Positions 47,027 through 58,492 of a DNA stretch of 64,000 nt are shown here, in pieces. The stretch spans positions 59,165,301 through 59,229,300 of the forward strand of contig CP136061.1 in NCBI GenBank assembly GCA_032622095.1, written 5' to 3'. Every line of letters starts with the position of its first letter. The first letter of the stretch is position 1. The translations under genes were made by a program, and so were the position numbers. This stretch comes from Siphonodentalium dalli. Lineage: Eukaryota > Mollusca > Scaphopoda > Gadilida > Siphonodentaliidae. The notes beneath the pieces are model-generated. The model did not search any database, was not told the origin of the DNA, and worked only from the letters and a program-made list of their open reading frames with translations.

Positions 47027-48110
47027 ATGTTGCAATTAGTTTCGGGTTTACCCCATTTTTCGGCTAGATCGCCTGTACTAATTGTGCAATCAAGTAAAGT
47101 GGAACAAGGGATCAAGTCATTAGCGGAGATATATTATGATTTGAACTGTCGCTCTGGTATCAACGATCTTTTAGCATATGAAGCCCATTATCACTCCTGC
47201 AAACATAAGGCCGAGAAAGTACTCTACTATCCGAATCATTGATGGCTTCGGCTCCTTCTGCCTGGAATAATCTCATCACTCTAGTTGATTTCGGCTTTCA
47301 GCAAGGACATATGTTTCAAATGGATGCAGTCGTACACAAATATGAAGAACTCATATCTCAGAATTGTCCAACAAGTGCCAACAATATTCGCTCAGGTACG
47401 TTGAAACTCAAACTACAACCACACTATGGCCCGGGAATTATATTTCGCAGACAGAGAAATTAATTTAGGCAGTCCCAAGCTTGGTGTTTTCTTCATACAC
47501 AAACGAGATTAGTATCCAAGAGCTGAAAAATGTGTTTATATCAACAGACAATGAACTTTTATGTAATTCTCAATCTGAATCATCGGTCGATAAAGATAGT
47601 AGAAGCATTGACAGTTCACTCCGATATGATAATCGTCAAAACACATAGGTTACTCTGTTTCTACAAAGGCTGCTGGGGACTGTATTCCTGATAGTTCGTA
47701 TACTCTTCTTAGCTTAATCCTGGATCCAAATCAAGACCAGTTGACCCTTAGTCGCAAGAAGAAGTCTGATACTCATCAAACGATTAAAAAGGAACCTTCC
47801 ATGTTACACAAATGGCAGCTTTTCAGAGAGCCGTAGATAAACCGGATGCCAGCACTGCTTCATGCAAAATACAGAAGAGTGATAGAATACAACGGGATAA
47901 AGTTCTTAAATCTGTCCCACCAGCATTTAATAGTGTCGAGTCTGTAAATGTTTCAGGCCACGTTGCACCGCGATGGCTTCGTAGGATTGATGTTAACCCA
48001 AACGATGACCTGCAATCAGAAAGCAAATACAAGGATTTAGTCTACTTAATATCCAAGAATCATGGTGACCAACAGTATGTTCCTTCTTGGACAGGCTACA
48101 ACCAGAAAAT
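47027..48110 (+). pseudogene. Element B' transposase fragment, part 1
   Basis: It is a diverged relative of transposase B. It starts with a Zn-region piece absent from B (LAYEAHYHSC near 47170), then matches B from 34690 onward (LKLKLQPHYGPGIIFRR near 47405). It has several small deletions, including loss of most of B's 35245-35570 (join near 47785). It carries the empty site for the MITE found in B (near 47930). It is cut at 48110 by an element that duplicates CAGAAAAT. Confidence 0.8.
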
Positions 48111-48689
48111 CAAACTCCATGCAGGGTTTACCTCCCTTGATGACTCGGTAATACCGCTGCTACCGGCGACATTTCACCCACATTTGGTGGACTTCCGCGA
48201 AATTAAGATATATACTAAGCGAACAGAGCAACATGCTGCTCTTGTTAAGCACACAAAACATCGAACAAAATATGTATAAATTTTTAACCTTAAGTTTGAA
48301 AAGTCCCACTAAAACCGAAGAACTATATTTCGAAACGGTGTGATTCGGTTCTCCGATTATTTTATCAACACAAAAGTCAAAACGCACATGGACGACAATG
48401 TCACGACAACACGCATGGCAAGTCAGACACAAGAGTTCTAATTTGCTCCAATTTTGACGAGTTGCTTGCGAAAATCGTCAACAAAACTACCGCTCTGATC
48501 CTCCATTCTGTCATTAAGTATTTAGTGCAGGAATTGTTCTCAAAGCACATAGGAAATTTGACTTTGGGGCGATCGGTTTTCGCCATTTTGTTCGGAAAAC
48601 CCAGCGCTAAATATAGAAACGGAAACTAGCACTCAGCCGGTGACAGAGTCAGAAAGGAAGTATGACTAGTGCGCTCTGGTAGAGATTGT
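48111..48689. mobile_element. 579-bp insertion with 8-bp duplication (hAT-like), in B'
   Basis: CAGAAAAT is present at 48103-48110 and 48690-48697. Element B has it once, uninterrupted, near 36410. Terminal inverted repeats are weak (CAAACTC against CAATCTC). It is non-coding. A fragmented relative lies at 16377-17830. The 8-bp duplication suggests hAT, but without clear ends this is tentative. Confidence 0.8.
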
Positions 48690-48776
48690 CAGAAAATGTC
48701 CACTGTACAATCAGAGAAACAAGTTATCGTGCACTTACCAATCAAACCTGTCACAGCCAATGATATGGACAACGTG
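48690..48776 (+). pseudogene. Element B' fragment, part 2
   Basis: It continues the match to B from near 36408 (GTCCACTGTACAATCAGAGA) to about 36493 (GATATGGACA). Similarity then stops. Confidence 0.7.
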
Positions 48777-50479
48777 CCATCTTTAAAACCTTGATTTCTT
48801 TTATTTTTATTTTTCATTGTGTTGGAGATAAACAAATAATTTTTCGTGTCTGTATGTAAAGAAGTGGAACACCATAGAGCAAAAACAATAACAAAGAATG
48901 ATGTCATTACAATACGTCGCCATGGATGCAACAAAGGGAATTAACTTTTGACATTTCCAGGCACCTGTTGATTACTTCCCTTGTAAGGAGGGGGGGGGGG
49001 GGGGTGTTCCAGAATTGACAATAATAAAGCATGGAATCTACAATATTAATATCTAACTTGTAACACTGAGTGATGGAATCCTACTTGAAATATATGTATT
49101 ACATGTCTAGAATGATTTGACCACATGGCCTTACCTATAAGTAGTAAATCTATGAGATATCCAGGTCATGGTGAACTGCAGGCTGGAAATGGCTAAATTG
49201 ACTATTACGCAAGGTATGTTCTGTTGTGAATAAAATTTATTTCAACAATATTTCCTATACATGTCATATATCAAATTATTCGGCATAACGCAAGGAACAC
49301 GAAAAATGAGTTATCGCTCAAGGGGGGTAACTCTATTTTTCATGGTTTGTAGGAGGGCTGAAAAATATGATTTTAAGCATATAAGGGCTATAACTGTCAG
49401 TTTGTCCTCTGTTATTTCTGGGAGTAATGGTTTGATGGTTTAATTATTTTATAAATGTACCATAGTATACAAAATGGATGATGTTTGAATACGAAGTATG
49501 TTTTTGGAATCTGATGTCAGCCAGCTGTGTGTACGTACTCCACCGGAAAAGAGCTCGAATTATCTCCCTTGAAAACAGTCGTCTGCACTTGGAAGAAAAA
49601 ATTTCAAAATTGATACGATAACTTTTTTAATTTTTTTAATATATCTGACATATATCTAGGCTCAATCAGATCATAAGGTGATTCTAGACTGACATTCTCT
49701 CTGTCATGGTTAGCTATGCGAACGAAGACGGCCAATTTCGGCCAAAAAATGGTTAAAATGAAGATTTTTTAAAGTCAGTCTAAGGGAGATAATTAAACTT
49801 GTGATGAGACAATTCCTACCAAAAGACAGACGGATTATACTCTGACCATTCTGCATCTTGTAACCAAGCACTCAATGCGCTGTTTATCAATGACAATGGC
49901 GCAGCAGAAGGTTGTAGTACAGTACCCCCTCATAATGGTGAAAATGGCCATAAATCATGTATTGCTACCTATAAGTATTAATGCCACTGAATAAGATTTA
50001 TTCAAAAAATATACATGTATAATAATATATTATATTTTTTTCAGTATGGCCGGGCGGTCGCACGTAGTCGGTGTTATTCTTGCCCCGCAACAGTGACAGC
50101 TTTTGGGACTTACAGAAGTTCCATAAGAGCTATCGTGCACGTCAGTTCCCCCAAAAATGGTCCGTTCCACGTGGCGACAAAATTGAGCAAATTACTGTAC
50201 CAAATCTAACCATCACAAATCCTTACAGGCACGGGCGGCGTTCGTTCAAGAAATATTAATATTTGTTCAAATCGCCATCAACGGAAGGAATATTAAAATA
50301 TTTGTGTTCATATGCCAAACATAATCAGCGCGTAAATAGTATATTGTCATCAAGACGTACGACGGTGTACGTAAACAAGAACCTGCTCGGGTGACAGAAG
50401 TTTTGCTTCTGTTTACATAACACAGCGCAATTCTATTGGTTAATCACACACAAATGATATAAACGCTCTTTATTATTTC
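48777..50479. other. Non-coding region replacing ~190 bp of element B
   Basis: B similarity is lost here and resumes near 50530. The region holds a G tract (about 48990-49003) and AT-rich sequence. Short frames (60-64 codons) show no signature. It could be another insertion, but no terminal repeats or target duplication were found. Confidence 0.5.
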
Positions 50480-50664
50480 CATATCAGGAAAAAATTAACA
50501 AATAATGCTCTTTATGTTTACCATACCCGGATCTAAACAAAAGCCAGGTTCTGTAACGTTTTGCATCTTCTGGTTTGACTGACACATTGACACTCTGTGA
50601 TATATAGTGCATGTACATCTGGCAAGACAATGAAGGGAAAGTTGTGGAATAGGTCTGTCCGTGC
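50480..50664 (+). pseudogene. Element B' fragment, part 3
   Basis: It matches B near 36665-36785 (TGGTTTGACTGACA, AATGAAGGGAAAGTTGTGGA). It ends in GTCCGTGC (50657-50664), which is duplicated at 63017-63024 on the other side of the 12.35-kb family R insertion. Confidence 0.8.
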
Positions 50665-52498
50665 GGGAACATGTCTCTATTCGGAAGGTTCGCTATTCCG
50701 AAGGTTCACTATTCCGAAGGTTCACTACTCCGAAGGTTCGCTATTCCGAAGATTATTTTTTTTAAAGGTTAATTCTATATTCATGTATTGAGAGGGTTCT
50801 TTATCACGAAGACTTTTTTTATGAAGGAAATAACTTAAAACATTGAAACATTAAATGTTATTTTTATTTTTTTTCGTGGGTTTCCTTGAGATTTAATGTC
50901 ATTATAATACGTATGACGTTATTTTCCAATACATATTCACGTCAGGCAGCCCACACAATTATTGCTCTTTCCGTGCGATTTAATGTCATCGCGTATGGCG
51001 TTATATCTCAATAATCTTACAGGCAACAATACGCCAACTAAAGGCGGGATTAAAACAGCGGGACTATAACTCTTAAAGGTACTCAATCCGATAAAACTCC
51101 TCTCAATTACTATTTCAATGGCTTCGGGGGTCAAAAATATTTGATTCGAGTCGAGGAAGTCACCCATCAAAGCTCAGATTTGTTAGATATCGATTTTAGA
51201 AATCTATTATTTTTCATTATCGGGAATACTTTCTGGCCCAGAACTCAGTCAAAATTGCGTTATTATTACCACTTGATTTTAGAGTTATCCATCCTTGTCT
51301 GTTTGAATAGATTTTGGTGTACACATCCCGAGCAGATTACGGCAATTATTAGTACTCATCTCGAGTAAATAACAAATTTAAAAAATCAATATCAATAACT
51401 CTGAGCATTGTTTGATGGGTTCCTCGACTCGAATCAAATATTGTTTGCCCCCAAAGCCAAAGAAATAGTAATATAGGACCCTCTGATCGGATTGTTGTTG
51501 TTGGAATCTGTTGAGATGGGGACCCTCTGTTCGGATTGAGTACCTTCAATGAATGATGCGAAGCAGAATGTCGTTGAATAGACGGGTCTGAGTTGAACCT
51601 AACTGCAATTGTGAATTTGTATTGAATTGTAAGGCCCACTTAATTTTCGAGTCATCGGCTATTTTTGTATAGTGCCTTGATATCAGGTTTTAAACACAAT
51701 CTGTGCCATAAAATATGATTAAAACACTAATATAGTTCATCACCATTCCAAACGTCTGTATCAGAAGATGCCCCTAGAGAAATCGAAAACATCTTAAATC
51801 ATAAAAAGATTCCCCCGGTATATGTCATGGCTCTCAGAATGCAACAGAATTCAACCTACTGTATTTTCAATTGAAAGGGAATAACATTATCTTTAAAATA
51901 TAGAGTTACCCCCTCCATTGAAAATAATACACTTTACTTTGCGCAACAAAACCAGATGAACCTTAAGCACAAAAACAAGTCGTTAACCCTGCGTTAACTC
52001 AACAAAAACAACATGCTCACAGTTTTAGTCTGGTCGTTGAAGCATTTGACCTAGAACAAATTGTTTACAAGCTGTTTTTGGTGTCATTTTGTCGGGCAGA
52101 ATGTAGGGAACAACATATCCAAAATCCGCTAAAATCCGCTTTGGGGAAAATTCTCAATTCAAGATGGCGTCCAAGATGGCTGCCCAGACCTGGGTTTTTT
52201 CTTACAAAACTTGTTAGTCGTACAATTCAGGTCCGAATGGGTTTCATTGTTACTGGAATGATAGCTGATATACTTGGCTAGTTCATGTATATAAAATATT
52301 CCCCAAATTATGACCTCATTACAAAATGGCCGCCAAAATGGCTGCCAATATCTTTAACATAGAGAGCTGGTCGTTGCAGTTTGAGTAATACGCACACCTT
52401 GCATCAGAAATTGACTTTGTGTTGACGTGTGTCTTCTTTGTCATTATTATATGAACAAAGAATAATATGTATAAGTTCGTTACCCCCACACACTGGGT

Positions 52499-55400
52499 TC
52501 AGTTATCGTCATTATCGTTATAGATAATTTCCTCAGAATTATTACAACCAAGACCGCGACAGTCACCACAGGCCACAACACATTTTAGACCATTTTTCAC
52601 ACAAGTACATGTGTTGGTCCCACATGGATTCTTTGAGGAAAGTTTACACTTGCATCGTACAAATTTCAAGAGTTCTGCTGGCCCCGCGTCCAAGTCTGTC
52701 ATTATTGGGACAAGCTCCGAGTTGTCTGTTTTCCAGCCCCAACTTTCAGGTTCTAACGCGTCATTGTTGAGCTTTTTCCAAATGACAACTTGTAGATGGA
52801 CTCGCAAGCTATGAAAATAAGCTGCACGTTCTGTTGGTGGGAGTTTCTGTGGATCTAGTTGAGTCTTAATGGAAGATACCATCTCCATATATTTTGCAAA
52901 TCGCAATTTATTGAGGGATTTTCCTTTCTTTCCACGATACATCGCAACAAATAGTTCTATACCAGCACGACCAACCTCATCTTGAGTGGAATTTTCATCG
53001 CCAATGCAATGTGATATTCTTTGAATATCTGGCAGCTCACATTTCTTAAGGAGACTAGTTTTGCCATGACCATATGTTTCAGAAGTCGTGTCGCACCCAC
53101 TCCATGGATGTATGAGTAGGATATGTGTAGTTTTTATTTCACCAGCATTGTCAACAAGGTCTCTAATTCTCCACGTAGTCATTTTGCGGGCTTCAGATTG
53201 AAAGAAAATATGTGCCATATCTGTCGACCAATGGTGCATCAATAAGATGACGAGATCAGTGTCATCTGCTACCACGACAACATTGCCTTTTTTATGAGAC
53301 GCCAAATCAATTGCAGTTGCAACAATTAAGGTGTCTGCATCTCCTGAACTCGCATGGACAGTATGACCATCATCTTCCAACAACCTCGTCAATAAGTCGA
53401 TAAACTGACTTTTATTTTTCTCATTTGAGAAAAAAATCTGCTGGTTACTGTGCGATTTTGCTGTTTCAACCAGTCGAATATCTGCACAATTCTTACCAAT
53501 TCTTCGTTTGTGCTCGTGGTCTTTGATCGAAGGTCCGTTGCCATAACCGTCGAACACTATGTAACTCATTCCATATTTAGAGCGAACATATTTAACATAT
53601 GCTTGGCATAGCTGAAAATATGTTGACCCCTTGGTCCATTTGACTCGGTGTAGTAGAGCTCCTCCATCAATAACAATAATAACTTGTGTCCGCACGTCAT
53701 ATGACTGGCAAGAATCTGCTAGAGCTTTTGTCAATTGCGCCTTAGTAGGCTTCCGCATAGCATATGCTTTGAACAATGAAGTTGGGATGGTAGTAAGTTC
53801 ATAGTTGAAATACTTCGCCATATCATCGTCTCGTTGAACAACAGCTGTTAGACGTGAAAACAAAATCGTTGGATCAAATTGCATCCTCTGGTTATCAACC
53901 TTGATGCCTGGATGCCTGGATATAGGCTGCCTAGAGACACAATATGATCACTCCTCTTGATGGATGCTATTTTTACATTTGCTGAGTCAAGTTTTTGTTG
54001 GATTGCAGCTCCGACGTTTTCTACAGCGGCACAATTCACCGGATCATCGTCACGAGAAGTTAACCCTGATGACAATGAGCGCAGACTATGATCATTTGGG
54101 TCAAATGGCTCATGCTCGTCGAACCACTGTTGTATTACGTTCAAATCGTCGAAATCGCGTTTACGCCTTGAAGTTCCCAACTCAATGTGCTGTTCGCTGG
54201 TGTTGTGGCTATTGTTAGTCAACTCTGTCATTGAGGCATGGATTTGAGCGCAACTGTGTATACTGAGTACCCATTGCAGGCGCACAGACTCAGTCAAGCC
54301 CCTACCCCGAGTGAGACCCCCTCGACTCTTGATAGTCCTCATCAAGCACTGCTCTATAATCAAGTCGGTAGAAAGCCCCGCCCAATTTCTATTGCTCCTT
54401 CTGGGGGCATGGAAACCATGTTCTTGGAATTGGTGATACATCCAGGGATATTCGTCTGGCAATTCTAACATTTTCTGAAGGTATAGCCTGCAACTCTTTG
54501 CATAATGGATGTGACCCGTTGCCGCAAACAAATTTAGCATCTTGCTAGTTGTCACAAGATGGAGGTTCCAATCGCTCATCCTTTCTGCTCGAATGAAGTT
54601 TTTCAGTATTTGAACATATTCCATATATTGCAACCATAGCCTTGCCGTTTGCGATTTTTCTTCAAGGAAACCCTTATACTCATTCAAGCACACTGACAAC
54701 TTTGAAAAATTGGAGAGCCAACAGCCGCTGATATGGAAAGAGTATTATTCTGGACACCTTCATAAATAGTTCTTAATGACTCAACTTCGTCAGCATTGAG
54801 TTTGTCAAATATGTAGGTTGGTTACCAGGGATATCCACTGGCATATGATCAACAAGTGGCAACTCCGAAATGTCATCTCGATTTGGTGGATCGGTATATG
54901 TACCGAGAACCAGTATTTGGTCGCTTTCATTAGAGGTTGGTGTTACCTCTGCAAACAGTTTGTTATGTAGAGCAGCTTCTACTTATAAATGACCACGAAG
55001 TGATCTCGAAATTGCCTTCCCTGACACCATTTGAGTCACAGAATGGGGACCATATATTGTCTCCCAGGCTTCCTCCAAGCCAGATCCTTTCATACGTGAG
55101 CCGATGCTACCCATAAAGCTCATCATGGTATGAAACCCACCAAGTCTGCAGACTATCTTCATTGATTTGGATATGATTATGCCCATAGCCTTGAGCCATA
55201 GTGGTTGGTCAAATGTGATGCATGGCGTTAAAATGTTCAACTTACTGGCTTGGTTTTGTATGTACACAAGAGTTGAGTAAATGCAGTTAACATCAGATGG
55301 ATTCAAATCGATAATAGGCAGAAAGAAAATATCAGATTTGCCTTGAATGTTTTGGTCGCCGCCTGTAAACATATCTTGCATGAACCCAGACCAATTGGCT

Positions 55401-57081
55401 CGTGGTTTTATGTGTTCGTGATATAACCAACCGGAATGCCAGAGGAGATCAGAATTGAGATCTAATGGGAGGGTGTATACGGATTGAAGTTGAAGGATGG
55501 GTTTGTATCTTATGGAATTGAGACCTGTTCCGTCTGGCTCAGTGTACGTCGTGATAACAACACCTTTATCTCTCACTAAACTGTCAACATCCAAACGTGT
55601 ACACCTTTCAATCAGTCGTGGCCTCAACGGGAGTTGACTATTGTGCGTGGGGGTAGACACAGCGATCATCCCCATTCTATGGAAAGTCCCCTTACCATCT
55701 ATTGTTGCGATATTGTGGTCAACATTATCTGCCACCCATTGTGTGAAGGTACCTGGGAAATATTTTCCAAGAAAGTCGTCTTGATTCGCAGTTTGTATGA
55801 CAGACTGTCTGTAACGTTCAACTTCATCGTATGTGATCGAGAACCCTAGTCTCGACAATTCGTTGATAAGCAATTTAGAACCAAAGACATGGTCAAGCTC
55901 AACACCCAATCCAAAGAGTATTGGAGTAATTACAGACCGCGGCCGAGCGGATTGCATAATGCATTGACCAATGCTCATCTGCTTCAAATCTGAGGGAATA
56001 AGAATTTGCAATAGTGTCTGCAAATGGGACGGTAACCAGTGACGGCCACGAGTAGTGCTCGTGATATCTTCTGATGTTGGGTAAAACTGCAAGTTGTACT
56101 CACTTTCTCTTATCTGGGCCCTGATAATCTTAGCCGCAGTTAAAACTATTCTTTCTGTTTCTTCGTCTATATTCTCCTTTCTATCGTTATACCATTTATC
56201 ATTGATAATATGCCTGGCGACATTTTTCATGCATATGACATCTTTCCGACCCGAACCTCTGCAAAGAAAATAGATTCTCCATAATGACTCTGGAGCTTTT
56301 TTTTCAACCATTTAACTGTGTACACGTCAGATTCCCCTGCAAACTCAACCATTTTTATATGAAATTCCTGAACTGTGTACAACTCTGCGCCCGACTGGGA
56401 CTCGAGCCACGAACAACCCATCTGAAACCATTGGTGCATGTCTTGATTTGACTTTCTGCCTGGTTTTTGATTTTTAGCCGGGGTATCATCGACATCCTTA
56501 ATTTGCATGAACCTTGTCAAAAATTTGTGGTGATAAATTGCCTCGGCCGCGACCAAATCGATGCACCCATGTAGTCTATTCTGAACTATTGAAGCTAACT
56601 TATCTCCCCTCGTTGCACAACACACCAGGAGTGAATCCCTAAGAAGAAGCGTTGTAACACTTCTAACGGGGTCATTTCTATCGGGGTGCTTCTCGTCACA
56701 CGAAACAGTACTCCCACACACAAGGCAATTGCATTTGAAGTCAAAGGGCAATACGCTGGAACGGAGTTTTTTTCTAGATGACCCAGCGATGCCATCGTCA
56801 CCCATAGTAGTGCTTTTCTGAATGCCTCTCTTGGCATCAGTGAAGTCCCTACGACAGTGTTGATGCACGAGAACCTTGACTCGATATGTTATTTCGTTGC
56901 GCCTGATCAAATAACTTCTCAAATTAGGTCTCCTACGGTCAGCGCACCAACCGATGAGGGTTTCTATGCCCTTGTCGCCAACTTCGATAGAATCCCGTGG
57001 CTCTAAAAATTCACCACTGCAGATCACACATTTACATTCTGTGTATTCGTCTGAGTCTATACAGTCAAATGTTGCGCTCAT
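52499..57081 (-). pseudogene. Transposase C: Zn-finger, DDE core, XPG-like nuclease, Cys-rich tail (best-preserved copy)
   Basis: Four long frames overlap or abut. Frame 1 (57177-56227; likely start 57081) has CKCVICS, VHQHCRRDF and CNCLVCG zinc-type motifs. Frame 2 (56311-54983) has TIDGKGTFH (Asp codon 55697-55699), TFDQPLW (Asp codon 55208-55210), GGFHTMMSF and GSGLEE (near 55070). This gives a plausible D-163-D-45-E core. Frame 3 (54699-53848) is helical with HYAK and GGLTRGRG. Frame 4 (53884-52499, 461 residues) has VIDGG at 71-75, FDGYG at 111-115, SIKDHEHKRR at 119-128, GDAD at 181-184, ADDTD at 206-210, GCDTTS at 263-268 and a C-terminal cluster with CKCKL and CTC. Frameshifts near 56250 and 53870, plus a stop at 54983-54985 and a break near 54700-54730, disable it. 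Confidence 0.85.
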
Positions 57082-58045
57082 TTTGAAGTTGGGCAATATG
57101 ACACGCAACAGTTTTGAGACAAATTTTACACAGATCACAGAGAAATTAACAACAATTGTGAAACTGAATGAACACACACAGCTCTTAGTTCACCCAATTC
57201 ACCTAAATCAACTATGAAGGGAAATAAGCTGGTAGAAGCACAATCTCCTGCGTATGTTGTCACCGTTAGGTTTCAACAGGAGACATTTGCGCAAGTTAAA
57301 CAGTCTAAACTGTGTTGGATGACCCACCACGCGTGTAAGTCGGCCCGCGATGACCGACGTGCATATTTATAGGCTTATAGCGCAGTTTCTTTGACGATAA
57401 AGAGCGTTCCATCAGTTAGCCTAATTATAAAGAGCGTTATCTTGTAGATGTGTATTGGGTGGTAACACATTACACAATGATGATATGTGTCAATAACAAG
57501 ATAAGACAAGATTATAATTTTAATAGGAATGATTCTAACTGGTGTAATTGGCAGAAGACAAATTATAATGCCAATGGATTAGCTATCCAAACGAAACAAA
57601 TCGGCTGGGTCGGACACAAATCGTGCTCAGTTTGAAAGGCACTCAATTATTTTTCCCAAAGCGGATTTTTAGCGGATTTGGGATATTTTGTTTTACAAAC
57701 ATTTCCACGTCGAATTATATACAATCCATCATGTAACCAATTTGTTCTAGACTCACAATCAAATCCGAGCCTCGACTACGAAATTCCAATTTTCACCATT
57801 TATTTGTTTACATATTCCTGTCTTTTGACCCAAAAATTACGACTTTCCCATCATGGGATACCTGGGGATATTGGATAATTTTATTACATGAGTATAGTCG
57901 GATTAAAAAAAACAAAATACATCGCATAGCAATGTGTTCATGGTGGGGTGTTTCTTTCCATCAGATTGACTTGACTAATAAGGAACAGCAAATAATTTTA
58001 CACAAAAAGCCATAAATAGGACCCCATTTCAACGAGCTGTAGAAA
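57082..58045. other. 5' flank of transposase C; non-coding
   Basis: It holds the presumed promoter side of the transposase gene and the inner duplicate of the subterminal repeat (57653-57780). AAAGAGCGTT occurs at about 57400 and 57430. No open frame of interest. Confidence 0.55.
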
Positions 58046-58492
58046 ATTTTCCCCAAAGCGGATTTTAGCGGATTTTGGATATATTGTTCCCCACATTCCG
58101 CCGGACAAAATGACACCAAAAACAGCTTGTAAACAATTTGTTCTAGGTTCACCTCCAAATCGAGTCTCAACGACCAGACTTATTTATTACACCGGATAAG
58201 CTGATAATACAGTGTTAGAGAGCTTCATATTTCAAATGGTATATATAGTGGCATATATTTTATACATGTGATCTGGGGGTTCGAAAATTAAGTGGGCCTT
58301 GAATGTTGAAGTTTTTTTTTTCAAATACAGATTGCCAGTTCGGAAAAACTATATCTCTTACATGTAGTTTATTTCAGTCATCGTGTTTTTAACTTTCCAC
58401 AATGAACGATAAACTGATACTCTTTTCTTGCTATTAATAACCGATATCTAGGACAATTTGGGAATTAGCAGTAGATTGTATAAATGTACTAT

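Larger units (their letters stand above)
52026..58182 (-). mobile_element. Element C: 6.16-kb Academ-like transposon with TTT duplication
   Basis: The ends are TAGTCTGGTCG and, inverted at the right, TAAGTCTGGTCG, with about 125 bp of inverted similarity (52026-52152 against about 58045-58182). TTT flanks both ends (52023-52025 and 58183-58185). The family R copy at 8416-8750 shows the site without insertion. A second, diverged copy of the right subterminal repeat (AAAGCGGATTT and TTTGTTCTAG blocks) lies inside at about 57653-57780. It encodes transposase pseudogene C on the minus strand. Confidence 0.9.

Noticed and set aside
52026-58182. Element C transposase as a spliced host gene with introns between its four frames
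   Set aside because: The breaks are single-base shifts, a stop and a short gap with the reading picked up in an overlapping frame, not GT/AG introns. Terminal repeats and a target duplication show it is a transposon.
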